DNA of 64,000 nucleotides. It comes from Enterococcus sp. HY326. Lineage in GTDB: Bacteria > Bacillota > Bacilli > Lactobacillales > Enterococcaceae. Shown here piece by piece: positions 38,671 to 47,350 of the stretch; position 1 is the stretch's first letter, and the number at the start of each line of letters is the position of its first letter. The notes under the pieces were generated by a model. That model searched no databases. It was not told the DNA's origin and saw only the letters and a program-made list of their open reading frames with translations. The stretch is taken from positions 434,001 through 498,000 of the forward strand of contig NZ_JANLGQ010000002.1 in assembly GCF_026157065.1 (NCBI RefSeq), given 5' to 3'. The translations under genes and the position numbers were made by a program.

Positions 38671-39297
38671 TTAATTATTAAAAAATGGATTGGTTTTGCG
38701 TTCTCGCTCGATGGTAGTCGCTTCGCCGTGTCCGGGGAAGGCCGGCATTTCGCCGGGCAGGGTGAACAATTGGGTTTTAATGCTGTTTAATAATTGTTCC
38801 AAATTGCCAGTGGGTAAGTCGGTGCGACCGATGCTGCCACGGAATAAGGCATCGCCGACAACCACAAAGTCATCAAAGATAAAACTGACGCTGCCGATTG
38901 AATGTCCCGGTGTCGCCACAACTTCAAATCGCATGCCACCAAGAGTATATTCTTTTAAATCAAATTCATATTCTGCAGGTTGAACAATGATGTCAGCCAT
39001 ATCATCATGGCGACCTAAGCCAGATAAGTTCAAGAGGGGATCACTGAGCCAAGCCTGCTCTAATGGGCTGACATAGACGGGAATTTGATAAAGTGCCCGC
39101 AGGTCCTCCACGGCACCAATGTGATCATAATGGGTGTGGGTCAATAAAATCGCAAGGGGTTTGCGTTGTAATTTTTTTATTTCTTCTGCGATGACTAACG
39201 CATCTTCCCCGGGATCGATGATTAATAAGTTTTCTTCATTTGATATCAGATAGCAATTTTCTTCTACGATACCCGTTTTTATTTGTAAAATTTCCAC
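38671..39297 (-). CDS. Metallo-beta-lactamase-fold hydrolase (YqgX/glyoxalase II-like)
   Basis: A 208-residue metal hydrolase with the THTHYDHIGA zinc motif, a TPGHSIGSVSF histidine, GDALFRGSIGRTDLP, and a terminal PGHGEATTIERE histidine. This is the hydroxyacylglutathione-hydrolase-like group that is near-universal in Firmicutes. The substrate is uncertain; glyoxalase II activity or thioester hydrolysis is likely. The RBS on the reverse strand is AAGGAGG. It lies upstream of the histidine phosphatase, separated by the tandem repeat. Confidence 0.92.
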   Translation of the reverse strand: MEILQIKTGIVEENCYLISNEENLLIIDPGEDALVIAEEIKKLQRKPLAILLTHTHYDHIGAVEDLRALYQIPVYVSPLEQAWLSDPLLNLSGLGRHDDMADIIVQPAEYEFDLKEYTLGGMRFEVVATPGHSIGSVSFIFDDFVVVGDALFRGSIGRTDLPTGNLEQLLNSIKTQLFTLPGEMPAFPGHGEATTIERERKTNPFFNN

Positions 39298-39384
39298 GAA
39301 ATAGCCTCCTTAGGTTCTTCTTGTTTCATTATAGATATTTTTCTTGGATTACGCTAGGGACTGCTGCCATCTTTAGTAAAAAGA

Positions 39385-39546
39385 CGAGGCCGTGAGATTA
39401 GTCTTGTTAACAGATGGAGTCCCGAATTATATTGTATTTGCGACTGTGGTCCAGTAGGCCCTCGTCGCAAATTCTCAATACTTGATGATAGCTGGTAGAT
39501 ATTGTTCGGAAAAATCAGTTCTGTTTTAACTAATGGCACAGCCTCG
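39385..39546 (+). repeat. Dispersed inverted-end repeat, copy 2
   Basis: About 162 bp bounded by CGAGGC...GCCTCG. Inner inverted ends are GTGAGATTAGTCTTGTTAAC and TTTTAACTAATGGCAC. It aligns with copies 1 and 3 through TTAACAGATGGAGTCCCGAA, TATATTGTATTTGCGAC, GTGGTCCAGTA, GCAAATTCTCAAT and ATCAGTTCTGTTTTAACTA. It lies between two reverse-strand genes. Confidence 0.88.
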
Positions 39547-39556
39547 CCTATTATTG

Positions 39557-40048
39557 TTAACGAAAATTGGTAAATTGTAATTCAATCGGCAGGTCTAAGT
39601 CTCTTAATAGGGTGATAATTTTTTGTAAATCATCACGACTTTTGCCAGTGACGCGAATTTGATCATCTTGAATTTGTGATTTTACTTTGATTTTGCTATT
39701 TTTGATGGCGGTATTGATTTTTTTAGCATTGTCTTTATCAATACCTGTGATAAGATCCGCTGATTGGCGAACGGTTCCACCTAGGGCGTGTTCACTTTCA
39801 GAAAAATGAATATTTTTTACCGGTACGTCCCGTTTGATAAGTTTGCTGAACAAAACATCTTTGATTTGCTCCATTTTAAAGTCATCATCGGCGACAACGA
39901 CAACTTTTTCCCCCTCCAATTTGATTTCAACTTTGGCTCCTTTAAAATCAAAACGGTTAGTAATTTCTTTTAAAGCGATTTGAATCGCATTTTTCACTTC
40001 TTCTAAATTCACTTCACTAACTACGTCAAAGCTTGCATCTTTTGCCAT
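39557..40048 (-). CDS. YajQ family nucleotide-binding protein (UPF0234)
   Basis: A 163-residue two-domain RNP-like protein: [18 protein letters not shown] at the start, [14 protein letters not shown], and a [20 protein letters not shown] segment. YajQ homologues bind nucleotides or RNA, and cyclic di-GMP in some proteobacteria; no role is established in enterococci. The RBS is TTGGAGGGATATTC. Monocistronic. Confidence 0.93.
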   Translation of the reverse strand: MAKDASFDVVSEVNLEEVKNAIQIALKEITNRFDFKGAKVEIKLEGEKVVVVADDDFKMEQIKDVLFSKLIKRDVPVKNIHFSESEHALGGTVRQSADLITGIDKDNAKKINTAIKNSKIKVKSQIQDDQIRVTGKSRDDLQKIITLLRDLDLPIELQFTNFR

Positions 40049-40219
40049 GAATATCCCTCCAATTGCTTTTCATCTATGGTATCAAAGTTTCTTAAATCAG
40101 ACAAATGTTCAAAAATAAAATTGTTCTCATTAAATCACGGCATATCTTGCTTTTAGACTAATTTCTAGCTATTCTAGCACTAGCGATTTTGAAATAGTTT
40201 AAGAAATGAGGGCAGTTGT

Positions 40220-41137
40220 GTGAAAATTCAACAACGAGAGTTTATAAAAAAGATTTTAGTGATTATCCTCTGCGGGCTGACCGGTGGTTTGGCCTTAAAT
40301 TTCTTTTTAATTCCGGGCCATATTTTGTCAGCTGGAATGAACGGGGTCGCCCAAATTATCACCAGCGTATTGTGGCAGAACTTTCAAGTCCATGTCAGCA
40401 CTGGACTGTTTATTTTCCTTTTAAATGTGCCATTATTTATTTTAGGATTTGTAAAATTAGGGAAAGAAAATGTGATTTACAGCTTTGCCAATGTGATTTC
40501 GGTCTCTCTGTTTACGATGATTATTCCGCTAGGGGAAATTACCGATAATATCATGATGAACGGGATTGTCGGCGGAGTGCTTTTAGGAATTGGCGCCGGT
40601 TATTCACTGAAGATGGGTTTTACCAGCGGCGGGATGGATATTCTTTCATTGGTTCTATCTAAAACGACGGGTAAGACCGTCGGCAAATATATGTTTTTGC
40701 TAAATGGTGCGATTGTTTTAATGGCAGGGTTAATTTTTGACTGGGAGAGTGCTCTGTATACAATTATTTCCATTTTTTGTATGAGCCAGGTTGTCGATGT
40801 GATTCACACTAGTCATCAAAAATTGACAGTTATGATTGTTACCCAGAAGGCTGATGAGGTCGCTGATGAGATTAGCCGGCAATTATTCCGCGGGATGACG
40901 CTTTTTCCATCGAAGGGGGGCTTTTCAAAAGCCGACAGCACCACAATTATGATGGTGATTACCCGCTATGAGTTGTATCAACTGGAGCAAATTTTAACGT
41001 CCGTTGACGAAGGGGCTTTTGTCAACGTCATGCCGACACAAGCGGTCTTAGGCCAGTTTGCCAATGAAGATGAGCAAAAATATTTTCAGACAACAGGTAA
41101 TTTTCCAAATCTAAAAAAACACAACAGCAAACGCTAA
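40220..41137 (+). CDS. YitT family membrane protein (DUF2179)
   Basis: A 305-residue protein with about five to six N-terminal membrane helices, the family motif GTPGGxD-like TSGGMDILSLVLSKTTG, and a C-terminal cytosolic DUF2179 domain (about 215-285, MTLFPSKGGFSKADSTTIMM in part). Function is unknown. The start is GTG 40220 after GAGGGCAG. It is followed by its own terminator. Confidence 0.9.
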   Translation: MKIQQREFIKKILVIILCGLTGGLALNFFLIPGHILSAGMNGVAQIITSVLWQNFQVHVSTGLFIFLLNVPLFILGFVKLGKENVIYSFANVISVSLFTMIIPLGEITDNIMMNGIVGGVLLGIGAGYSLKMGFTSGGMDILSLVLSKTTGKTVGKYMFLLNGAIVLMAGLIFDWESALYTIISIFCMSQVVDVIHTSHQKLTVMIVTQKADEVADEISRQLFRGMTLFPSKGGFSKADSTTIMMVITRYELYQLEQILTSVDEGAFVNVMPTQAVLGQFANEDEQKYFQTTGNFPNLKKHNSKR

Positions 41138-41146
41138 TAATAGTAG

Positions 41147-41184
41147 AAAACTCTGTCTCAGAATAGTTGCGGCAGAGTTTTTTT
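41147..41184 (+). terminator. Terminator after the YitT gene
   Basis: AAAACTCTG pairs with CAGAGTTTT around a 17-nt loop, followed by T. Confidence 0.8.
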
Positions 41185-41272
41185 CGATTATTTTCTGAAA
41201 AAAGCAAAAAAAGCGTGATTTTTCTACTGATTATGCTATCATGCTACATATGAATTCTTTGGAGGTATGTGT

Positions 41273-42571
41273 ATGTTATTCGGGACAGCAAAATTTAATC
41301 AAGACAATCATTTAGAAATCGGCGGGGTCGATACAACTGAGCTGGTCAAAGAATATGGCAGCCCGCTCTTTGTTTATGATGTGGCTCATATTCGGCAAAT
41401 GGCCCGAGGCTTTAAACAAACCTTTGAAGAGATGAAGTTAAAAAATAAAGTGATTTATGCCAGTAAAGCCTTCAGCTGCTTGGCAATTTATGATTTATTA
41501 AAAGAAGAGTCCTTGTCCTGCGATGTGGTTTCCGGCGGCGAATTATTCACCGCTTTAAAGGGAGGCTTTCCGGCGAGTGAAATTGAATTCCACGGCAATA
41601 ATAAAACAGCTGTTGAGCTAAGAGAGGCTGTTGCAGCTGGAATTGGCACTATCATTATCGATAATTTTTATGAAATTGAATTACTCAGCAGTATTTTACA
41701 TGAGGCTGGGAAAAAACAAAAAGTGCTTTTCCGAGTTTCTCCGGGTATTGAAGCCGAGACCCATGAATATATTTTGACCGGCCAAGAGGATTCAAAATTT
41801 GGCTTTGATGTTGCCAGCGGTCAGGCGGAACAGGCGTTACAAATGTTGTTAAATGATGATGCCTTTGAGGTTGCTGGTGTTCATTGTCATATTGGTTCGC
41901 AAATTTTTGACACGACGGGCTTTAGTTTGGCCGCCGATAAAATGATTGAACTTTTGGCTGCTTGGACGGAAGCCTATCAATTTGAAGCCAAAATTTTAAA
42001 TGTCGGCGGCGGTTTTGGTATTCGCTATACATCATCAAATGATCCATTGCCACCGGCGGAATTTGTCAAAATTATTGCTGCGAAAATTCAAGAGCACTGG
42101 AAAAAAATCAGTTATCCATTGCCAGAAATTCAAATTGAACCCGGACGGAGCATTGTCGCAGAAGCCGGGACCACTTTATATACTGTAGGCTCGCAAAAAG
42201 AAATTCCTGGTATTCGCAATTATGTGTCTGTTGATGGCGGGATGGGGGATAACATCCGCCCGGCCTTGTATGAAGCTGAATATGATGCTCATCTAGCCAA
42301 CCGAGCAGGGGACAATCCTGAAAAAATCCGTTTGGTGGGCAAATATTGCGAATCCGGCGACATTCTCATCCGCAATATTGAAATGCCGCGCCTAGTTCCA
42401 GGAGATTTAGTTGCCTTAACTAGTACCGGCGCCTATGGTTACTCGATGGCTAGTAATTATAACCGCAATCTTAAACCAGCAGTGGTCTTTGTTGAGGATG
42501 GTGCAGCAACTTTAGTTGTTCGCCGGGAGACGTATGAGGATTTAATTGCGCTGGATGTCCCTATCAAATAA
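41273..42571 (+). CDS. lysA: Diaminopimelate decarboxylase
   Basis: A PLP-dependent fold-type III enzyme of 432 residues that makes L-lysine from meso-DAP, the last step of lysine synthesis and a source of Lys for the enterococcal wall stem peptide. The PLP lysine lies in KVIYASKAFSC, with the HCHIGSQIFDTT loop, the LNVGGGFGIRY glycine loop, EPGRSIVAEAG and a late GKYCESGD cysteine. ATG 41267 is 1 nt from GGAGG, so ATG 41273 (7-nt spacing) is preferred. Confidence 0.95.
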   Translation: MLFGTAKFNQDNHLEIGGVDTTELVKEYGSPLFVYDVAHIRQMARGFKQTFEEMKLKNKVIYASKAFSCLAIYDLLKEESLSCDVVSGGELFTALKGGFPASEIEFHGNNKTAVELREAVAAGIGTIIIDNFYEIELLSSILHEAGKKQKVLFRVSPGIEAETHEYILTGQEDSKFGFDVASGQAEQALQMLLNDDAFEVAGVHCHIGSQIFDTTGFSLAADKMIELLAAWTEAYQFEAKILNVGGGFGIRYTSSNDPLPPAEFVKIIAAKIQEHWKKISYPLPEIQIEPGRSIVAEAGTTLYTVGSQKEIPGIRNYVSVDGGMGDNIRPALYEAEYDAHLANRAGDNPEKIRLVGKYCESGDILIRNIEMPRLVPGDLVALTSTGAYGYSMASNYNRNLKPAVVFVEDGAATLVVRRETYEDLIALDVPIK

Positions 42572-42621
42572 TAACAACTCGTTTACACTTACTAAAAAAA
42601 AGAGTAAAATAAAAGAAATAA

Positions 42622-42652
42622 TTTGTTTGGCAGCATGTTTACGCCAAACAAA
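42622..42652 (+). promoter_or_regulatory. Perfect 10-bp hairpin before the SufT-like gene
   Basis: TTTGTTTGGC (42622-42631) and GCCAAACAAA (42643-42652) pair around an 11-nt loop. No T tract follows, so it is not a terminator. It ends about 6 nt before the AAAGGAG ribosome binding site. Confidence 0.5.
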
Positions 42653-42673
42653 ATAATTAAAGGAGTGGTTCCA

Positions 42674-43015
42674 GTGACTGAACAAAATCAAGAATGGTCC
42701 CCAACAGAAATCGAAGCCATTAAAGAGCGGATTTTAACCGCTTTGGAAACCGTAATTGATCCCGAGTTAGGCATTGACATTGTCAACCTTGGTTTAGTAT
42801 ATGAAATTGAATTTGAACCTGATGGCGAAACAGTCATTAAAATGACTTTGACCACCATGGGCTGTCCTTTGGCGGATATTCTAACCGAACAAATTCATGA
42901 AGCGATGAAGGAAGTGCCAGAAGTAACCAATGTCGAAGTCAAACTTGTTTGGTACCCTGCTTGGACGACGGATAAAATGAGTCGCTATGCGCGGATTGCT
43001 TTAGGGATTCGTTAA
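42674..43015 (+). CDS. Metal-sulfur cluster assembly factor (MIP18/SufT-like)
   Basis: A 113-residue DUF59 protein with the core VIDPELGIDIVNLGLVYEI, TTMGCPLADILTEQI (the conserved cysteine) and LVWYPAWTTDKMS. SufT-type proteins help mature Fe-S proteins. The open frame extends to 42623, but GTG 42674 follows AAAGGAG at 8 nt, and the upstream stretch is the perfect hairpin. It is possibly co-transcribed with lysA, which ends 102 bp earlier without a visible terminator. Confidence 0.9.
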   Translation: MTEQNQEWSPTEIEAIKERILTALETVIDPELGIDIVNLGLVYEIEFEPDGETVIKMTLTTMGCPLADILTEQIHEAMKEVPEVTNVEVKLVWYPAWTTDKMSRYARIALGIR

Positions 43016-43032
43016 AGAATTGAATAAAAATC

Positions 43033-43068
43033 AACTCCTGATACAAAAAATGTATCAGGAGTTTTTTT
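43033..43068 (+). terminator. Terminator after the SufT-like gene
   Basis: AACTCCTGATACA, an A5 loop and TGTATCAGGAGTT, followed by T6. Confidence 0.93.
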
Positions 43069-43217
43069 GAATTGCGATATCGCTTCATCAATAAAAATGG
43101 AGCCAAAGAAAAATTTTTTAAATAATAGCCTAACCCTTTGAATTTTTCTCTGACAGCCCTGCAATCTTCTGCTATCCTAATAAAAAGAATAGAAACGTAC
43201 AAGAGAGGAAACCTCCG

Positions 43218-43682
43218 ATGACAAAAATTGAGACTTATTGGCAGCAATTCGCTGCCAAACATAATTTATCCTCTGAATTACCAGAGGCCTGGATGTTTGG
43301 CGATGGCAGTCCGGAAATGGCTGATGAATTAGGCCATCTGGTGGTTAAGGGGATAAAGACTGGAACCTGCTCAGCATTTCCGTTGTATGAGCTTGAAGGG
43401 GAGGAAATTCCTCAAGTCGGCCAATATGAGATGATTCTTGATGGCCGCAATTTATCATTAGCTATTATCCAAACCACCAAAGTAGAAATCTTGCCGATGA
43501 ATCAAGTTTCTGAAGAATTTGCCCGCTCAGAAGGGGAGGGGGATTTAAGCTATCGTTATTGGTATGATGCCCATGAAGCTTTTTTCCTACAAGCACTGCG
43601 AGCATATGGTCTTGAGTTTACACCAGAATTATTGTTAGTCTGCCAAAACTTTCAGATGGTTGATTTATACCAAAATACTTAG
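43218..43682 (+). CDS. ASCH domain protein
   Basis: A 154-residue protein of the ASCH/YqfB-like superfamily, with PEAWMFGDGSPEMADELGHLV, GIKTGTCSAFPLYELEGE in part, and the PxxGxYEMILDGRN strand. Members are thought to bind RNA or act as small hydrolases on N4-acetylcytidine; the role here is undefined. The RBS is AGAGGAAACC. The 3' end is 10 nt before the start of the next gene, suggesting an operon of two. Confidence 0.85.
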   Translation: MTKIETYWQQFAAKHNLSSELPEAWMFGDGSPEMADELGHLVVKGIKTGTCSAFPLYELEGEEIPQVGQYEMILDGRNLSLAIIQTTKVEILPMNQVSEEFARSEGEGDLSYRYWYDAHEAFFLQALRAYGLEFTPELLLVCQNFQMVDLYQNT

Positions 43683-43692
43683 GAGAAAAAGT

Positions 43693-44490
43693 ATGGAAAA
43701 TAAAACGACTGAGTTTACTTTTTTACTGCAAAAAAATGATTTTTTTATTTATCACATTTTACTGATTCCAGAAGTGCTAATGCCGACTGTTCAGGCAACG
43801 GTCACAGAAGACAGCATCACCATTCAAGAAAACTTTCCAGAAGACTTGAAAAAATCAATTGGATACGATGAAGAGTGGCGCTTTCGTAAAATTTTTAGCC
43901 ATCCAGAAAAATCTATTGAGCAATTAGCGGACACTTTCATAACTAGTTTACTGAATTATCTGATTCGAGATTCAAATAATCAGTTTATCTGTAGAGTTGT
44001 TATTGAGATACCAGTATCTCAGTTAGTAGAAGCTACTATCAAAAAAGAGTTGTTTCGCTTAACGGAGGTTTCACTGGGGAATAGCAATTTATTTTGTCAA
44101 TTAGTAAATCTTAAAGAAATGTATCACGCAGAGTTTTTACCAAAGAGCCGTTTTGAAGAGGCTCTGGATTTTTCAGAAATAACGTATATTAGAGAACACT
44201 TTACTGAAGAATTATTGTTTGAAGAGCTGCTGCGGTGTAAATACGCTGAAAAAACTTTGCTTCAATTATTGCAGCTCCCACCTGAATTACAAAAATCTTT
44301 AGCTGAATTAATGTCAACAGAATCCTTTTATTCAAAAGCGGGGATTCATTATCGTGATTTTACCGCACTTTTCTTGGCTAATCTTGAAAAATTGTTTCGT
44401 GGACAACCACAAATTTTCCGCCAAGACTTAATCAAAGAAAATATAGCAAAGGCCAATATTCTTTTGCAACTCATGTCGTCTCCTCAATAG
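43693..44490 (+). CDS. Hypothetical protein
   Basis: A 265-residue soluble protein I do not recognise. It has no signal peptide or membrane helix. The N-terminal third is beta-rich (TEFTFLLQKNDFFIYHILLI in part), the middle and C-terminus are predicted helical and Leu/Glu-rich, and no catalytic motif is evident. ATG 43693 follows TAGGAGAAAAAGT; an in-frame start at 43660 inside the ASCH gene has no ribosome binding site. It probably shares a transcript with the ASCH gene. Confidence 0.8.
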   Translation: MENKTTEFTFLLQKNDFFIYHILLIPEVLMPTVQATVTEDSITIQENFPEDLKKSIGYDEEWRFRKIFSHPEKSIEQLADTFITSLLNYLIRDSNNQFICRVVIEIPVSQLVEATIKKELFRLTEVSLGNSNLFCQLVNLKEMYHAEFLPKSRFEEALDFSEITYIREHFTEELLFEELLRCKYAEKTLLQLLQLPPELQKSLAELMSTESFYSKAGIHYRDFTALFLANLEKLFRGQPQIFRQDLIKENIAKANILLQLMSSPQ

Positions 44491-44499
44491 GTCAAAATA

Positions 44500-44583
44500 A
44501 AAACACTTAAACAGCGAAGATGTTTATCAAGATTCTGATTGGAAACTTTGATAAAAGCCGTCTAAACCGTTTAAGTGTTTTTT
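44500..44583. terminator. Compound bidirectional terminator
   Basis: AAAACACTTAAAC (44500-44512) pairs with GTTTAAGTGTTTT (44569-44581). The loop carries a second TTTATCAA / TTTGATAAA stem. It separates the hypothetical gene from the convergent MFS gene. Confidence 0.8.
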
Positions 44584-44592
44584 CGTCTGAAA

Positions 44593-45969
44593 TTATTGAA
44601 CTGGTCTAACTTTTTTTCCGTAAAAGTAGCGGACACAGAAAAGTAAAGCAACTAATAATAATGCTAATAAAAAGAAAATAGCAATTTGTGAACCAAGGAT
44701 AGTTCCTTGTTGGTAATCAGTTTGGCTTGCTTGGGCTAAATCAATAATACTAGCAACAATTGCCGTGGAGACAGCACCAGAAAATTGTTGCAGCGTATTA
44801 AATAAAGTGTTGCCATCGCCATAATCTTTTTCTGAAAGACTATTCATCCCTGTGGTCATCAAATTACTATAGCATAAGCCGCTACCAATCATATACGTGA
44901 CATGGGCGGCAACAAAGCCCCATAAAATTGGATTTTTCAATAAAAGTGCTAAGGCTAACCAACCCATGGCGGAAAGACTGAAGCCAATGATAATAGGTTT
45001 TTTGGCGCCGATATTATCTAACAGGCGACCAGAAAATGGCGCCAATAACGCTCCGACAGTTGCCCCCGGCAGCATCACTAAGCCGGCGATAAAGGCATCT
45101 TGGCCTAAAACAACTTGTAAAAAATTCGGCAAGATGAAAGAAATTCCCAATAGTAAAAATTGGCAGACTAAAAAGCCAAAAAGAAAGGTGCTGAAGCTGG
45201 CTTTTTTCAAGACCGCCAAATTAACTAATGGTTCCGCCACATTTTTTGCTCGTTGCAGATACACGATTAGTCCGACTATCGCAATGGCTAAAGCAATCCA
45301 ACCTAACCAACTGCTGAGGTAGCTTAAAAAGATTAAAGCCCCACAAAAAAAGATTCCTAAGGCTAACAGACTTTGCCAGTCCAATTTTGCAGAGCTGTGG
45401 ACCGCCATTGTCGGAATGGCGTAAAGACCCAAGACTAAAGAAACTAACATCAAAGGGATCAGAAAAAGAAAAATATAATGCCACGACAAAGCGGAGGTTA
45501 AAATTCCGCCATAGGTTGGGCCAATTGCTGGGGCAATTGAGGTCGTCATAGTCCCTAAGCCCATCATGGCCCCGCGATTTTTTAGCGGCGTATAGGTTAA
45601 AATAATATTGAACATCAATGGCAAGGCGATGCCGGTGCTGACCCCTTGAAGGACACGTCCCACCAGTAAAATGGAAAAATTGGGTGCCAAAAAGTCCGTT
45701 AAGAGACCAACTAAGAAAAATAAATTAGCAGCTAAAAACAGCTGTCTCAACGTAAATTTTTTCAAGAGATAATTGGCTAAAGGTACCATAATCGAGATGA
45801 TTAATAAATAAATTGTTGTCACCCATTGGACCATCGCAGTAGTCACTTGAAATTCCATAATCAAAGTTGGGAAGGTAACATTCATGGCGGTTTCGATTAA
45901 CACACCGGAAAAAGACATGATTCCTGTCGCCAAGACGGCTAAAACTAAGTGGATTTTTTTCTGTTGCAT
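44593..45969 (-). CDS. MFS multidrug exporter, DHA2 (EmrB/QacA-like) family
   Basis: A 458-residue drug:H+ antiporter. About 12-14 hydrophobic segments are visible, with the exporter motif C region GTMTTSIAPAIGPTYGG, the early GRVLQGVSTGIALPL motif B-like stretch and an N-terminal DHA2 pattern ETAMNVTFPTLIMEF. It is expected to export a lipophilic antibiotic or dye; the substrate is not predictable. The leader of about 110 nt contains a strong promoter, a small hairpin, a candidate 12-codon ORF and an intrinsic terminator just before the ribosome binding site, so expression is probably controlled by attenuation. Confidence 0.9.
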   Translation of the reverse strand: MQQKKIHLVLAVLATGIMSFSGVLIETAMNVTFPTLIMEFQVTTAMVQWVTTIYLLIISIMVPLANYLLKKFTLRQLFLAANLFFLVGLLTDFLAPNFSILLVGRVLQGVSTGIALPLMFNIILTYTPLKNRGAMMGLGTMTTSIAPAIGPTYGGILTSALSWHYIFLFLIPLMLVSLVLGLYAIPTMAVHSSAKLDWQSLLALGIFFCGALIFLSYLSSWLGWIALAIAIVGLIVYLQRAKNVAEPLVNLAVLKKASFSTFLFGFLVCQFLLLGISFILPNFLQVVLGQDAFIAGLVMLPGATVGALLAPFSGRLLDNIGAKKPIIIGFSLSAMGWLALALLLKNPILWGFVAAHVTYMIGSGLCYSNLMTTGMNSLSEKDYGDGNTLFNTLQQFSGAVSTAIVASIIDLAQASQTDYQQGTILGSQIAIFFLLALLLVALLFCVRYFYGKKVRPVQ

Positions 45970-45991
45970 TCCTATACCTCATATTTCTTCT

Positions 45992-46036
45992 CAAAAAAAA
46001 GAGAGGGGTTTCTATTTTCATAGAAACCGCCTCTCT
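45992..46036 (-). terminator. Attenuator terminator in the MFS leader
   Basis: Reverse strand AGAGAGGCGGTTTCTAT and ATAGAAACCCCTCTCT pair for 16 bp with one bulged C and a GAAA loop, followed by T8. It lies between the promoter and the MFS start codon, 23 bp before the latter, so every full-length mRNA must read through it. Confidence 0.85.
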
Positions 46037-46056
46037 CTCGACATGGGCTCGCCCAT
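46018..46056 (-). CDS. Candidate 12-residue leader peptide of the MFS gene
   Basis: ATG at 46056 opens a short frame encoding MGEPMSRERRFL and stops with TGA at 46020-46018, inside the attenuator loop. The codons for RERRFL form the 5' arm of the terminator, so a ribosome paused there would prevent terminator folding. Arg-rich motifs of RxR type occur in macrolide-arrest leader peptides. The weak point is the absence of a Shine-Dalgarno; the start codon also lies in a 7-bp hairpin (ACATGGG/CCCATGT, 46041-46058). Confidence 0.4.
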   Translation of the reverse strand: MGEPMSRERRFL

Positions 46057-46085
46057 GTTATCTGTACGATTTTTTTGCTTTATTT

Positions 46086-46114
46086 ATCTTAGCGGAACAT
46101 TCGACCTGCGTCAA
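46086..46114 (-). promoter_or_regulatory. Promoter of the MFS gene
   Basis: Reverse strand TTGACG (46114-46109), 17-bp spacer, TAAGAT (46091-46086). The predicted start site lies near 46079, giving a leader of about 110 nt. Confidence 0.75.
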
Positions 46115-46205
46115 GAAAAAATTTTCGCTGGAGGGCTAGTTTCTTTTTTGACCTCAACACTTTGAATCGGCAAGACTAAGGGGAGACTGCTTTAACCTTA
46201 GTAAA

Positions 46206-46517
46206 CTAATCATCAAGTGGGACAAACTCTGCCATTGTCTTTTGGATGACTAGTTTAGGTGCGTGCTCTTTAGCAAGATGGGCCTCCCAATGCTCAGCTA
46301 AATGCTCAGGGCGCTTCAGCCAGTTTTGAAAATCTTTTTTGTCCTGCCATTTAGAAACCAGTTGAAAGACAATGCTCCTTTTATTTTCCTGCAGCCACGC
46401 TTCACTTGAAAGGCAGCCTGCTGCTGTTTTTAATGAAGCCAAATCTTTTTTTATTTTTTCTTGGAAATGGCCCTTGCCTTCAGGCACCACTTCAAAAGTA
46501 ACCGTCTTAATAATCAT
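46206..46517 (-). CDS. ABM-domain (antibiotic biosynthesis monooxygenase-like) protein
   Basis: A 103-residue ferredoxin-like dimeric alpha+beta barrel protein: IIKTVTFEVVPEGKGHFQEK, GCLSSEAWLQEN, FQLVSKWQDKKDFQNWL and EHWEAHLAKEHAPK. Members range from monooxygenases to haem-degrading enzymes; without clear haem ligands the function is open. The RBS is AAAGGTGGATTTCG. Monocistronic between the MFS gene and a divergent DUF998 gene. Confidence 0.85.
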   Translation of the reverse strand: MIIKTVTFEVVPEGKGHFQEKIKKDLASLKTAAGCLSSEAWLQENKRSIVFQLVSKWQDKKDFQNWLKRPEHLAEHWEAHLAKEHAPKLVIQKTMAEFVPLDD

Positions 46518-46654
46518 CGAAATCCACCTTTCTTTCAGATTAGTATACGGTCAATTGAGAATGGTTGTCAATTAGCTTTTTTAAAATTCACTTTAATATA
46601 TCGCAAAATTGTTTCGTGCTATAATAATTTTCGAAATAAAAGAGGTGTCGTCAG

Positions 46655-47302
46655 ATGAAATGGTTGCAGAAAAATGGTTTTTTTATCTTATTGCTTGGCG
46701 TTGTCAGTGATTTTTTAACGCCTTATATTTTAAATTTATTTTATCCAGGCTTTAATCCGTTGACTATGTACGTCAGTGCTTTGGGCAGTGATGATAGTCC
46801 AGTGCAGCTGGCCTTTAATCTTTGGTCGATTATTTCCGGCTGCTTAATGCTCTTAGGGATTCCGGCAGTTTGGCAGAGATATCACAGAAAAACACCGCTT
46901 TTGGCCGTGCTGTTATCATTAGCGATTGCTTTTTTTGCAATTGGTGATTGTATTTTTACCGGTGTCTTTACCTATTCAGCGGAGACAGGGCCGTTAACCG
47001 TTGAAATGCTCGTGCACAACCTTGCTTCTGGGGCTGGAATTGTTGGCTTTATGGTGGTGCCGTTACTGTTAAGTATTTATTTTCGCAGAAGTCATCCCCA
47101 GCGCTCCCGGAAATTGTTGATTGTGTTTTTCTTGTCAACGATTCTTTCAATCGTATCTGGTTCTAAAGATTTGCCCTTAATTAATCAAATTCCAGTGACC
47201 TATGAAGGTGTTTGGCAACGGCTCAACCTTTTCTTTTTATATTTGCCGGTGGCCCTTTTGGCGATTTTTGAAATTCAAAACAGAAATCAGCGGAAAGAGT
47301 AG
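46655..47302 (+). CDS. DUF998 family membrane protein
   Basis: A 215-residue protein with six hydrophobic segments (about 7-30, 50-72, 80-103, 110-135, 150-170 and 187-208). The early motif YPGFNPLTMYVSALGSDDSP is characteristic of DUF998. Function is unknown. The RBS is AAGAGGTGTC. The stop is about 50 bp before the GNAT gene, so the two may be co-transcribed. Confidence 0.85.
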   Translation: MKWLQKNGFFILLLGVVSDFLTPYILNLFYPGFNPLTMYVSALGSDDSPVQLAFNLWSIISGCLMLLGIPAVWQRYHRKTPLLAVLLSLAIAFFAIGDCIFTGVFTYSAETGPLTVEMLVHNLASGAGIVGFMVVPLLLSIYFRRSHPQRSRKLLIVFFLSTILSIVSGSKDLPLINQIPVTYEGVWQRLNLFFLYLPVALLAIFEIQNRNQRKE

Positions 47303-47350
47303 GCGGAGAAAAAGTTTTTTGGTAAACTGTTGACAGAAGGTGGGAATTAT

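Noticed and set aside
45725-46021. 98-codon reverse-strand frame starting in the MFS attenuator loop (MKIETPLFFLRR...)
   Set aside because: It overlaps the first 80 codons of the MFS gene in another frame. GAGAGAGG precedes its ATG, so a short translated product is possible, but the frame looks like a shadow of the MFS coding sequence.
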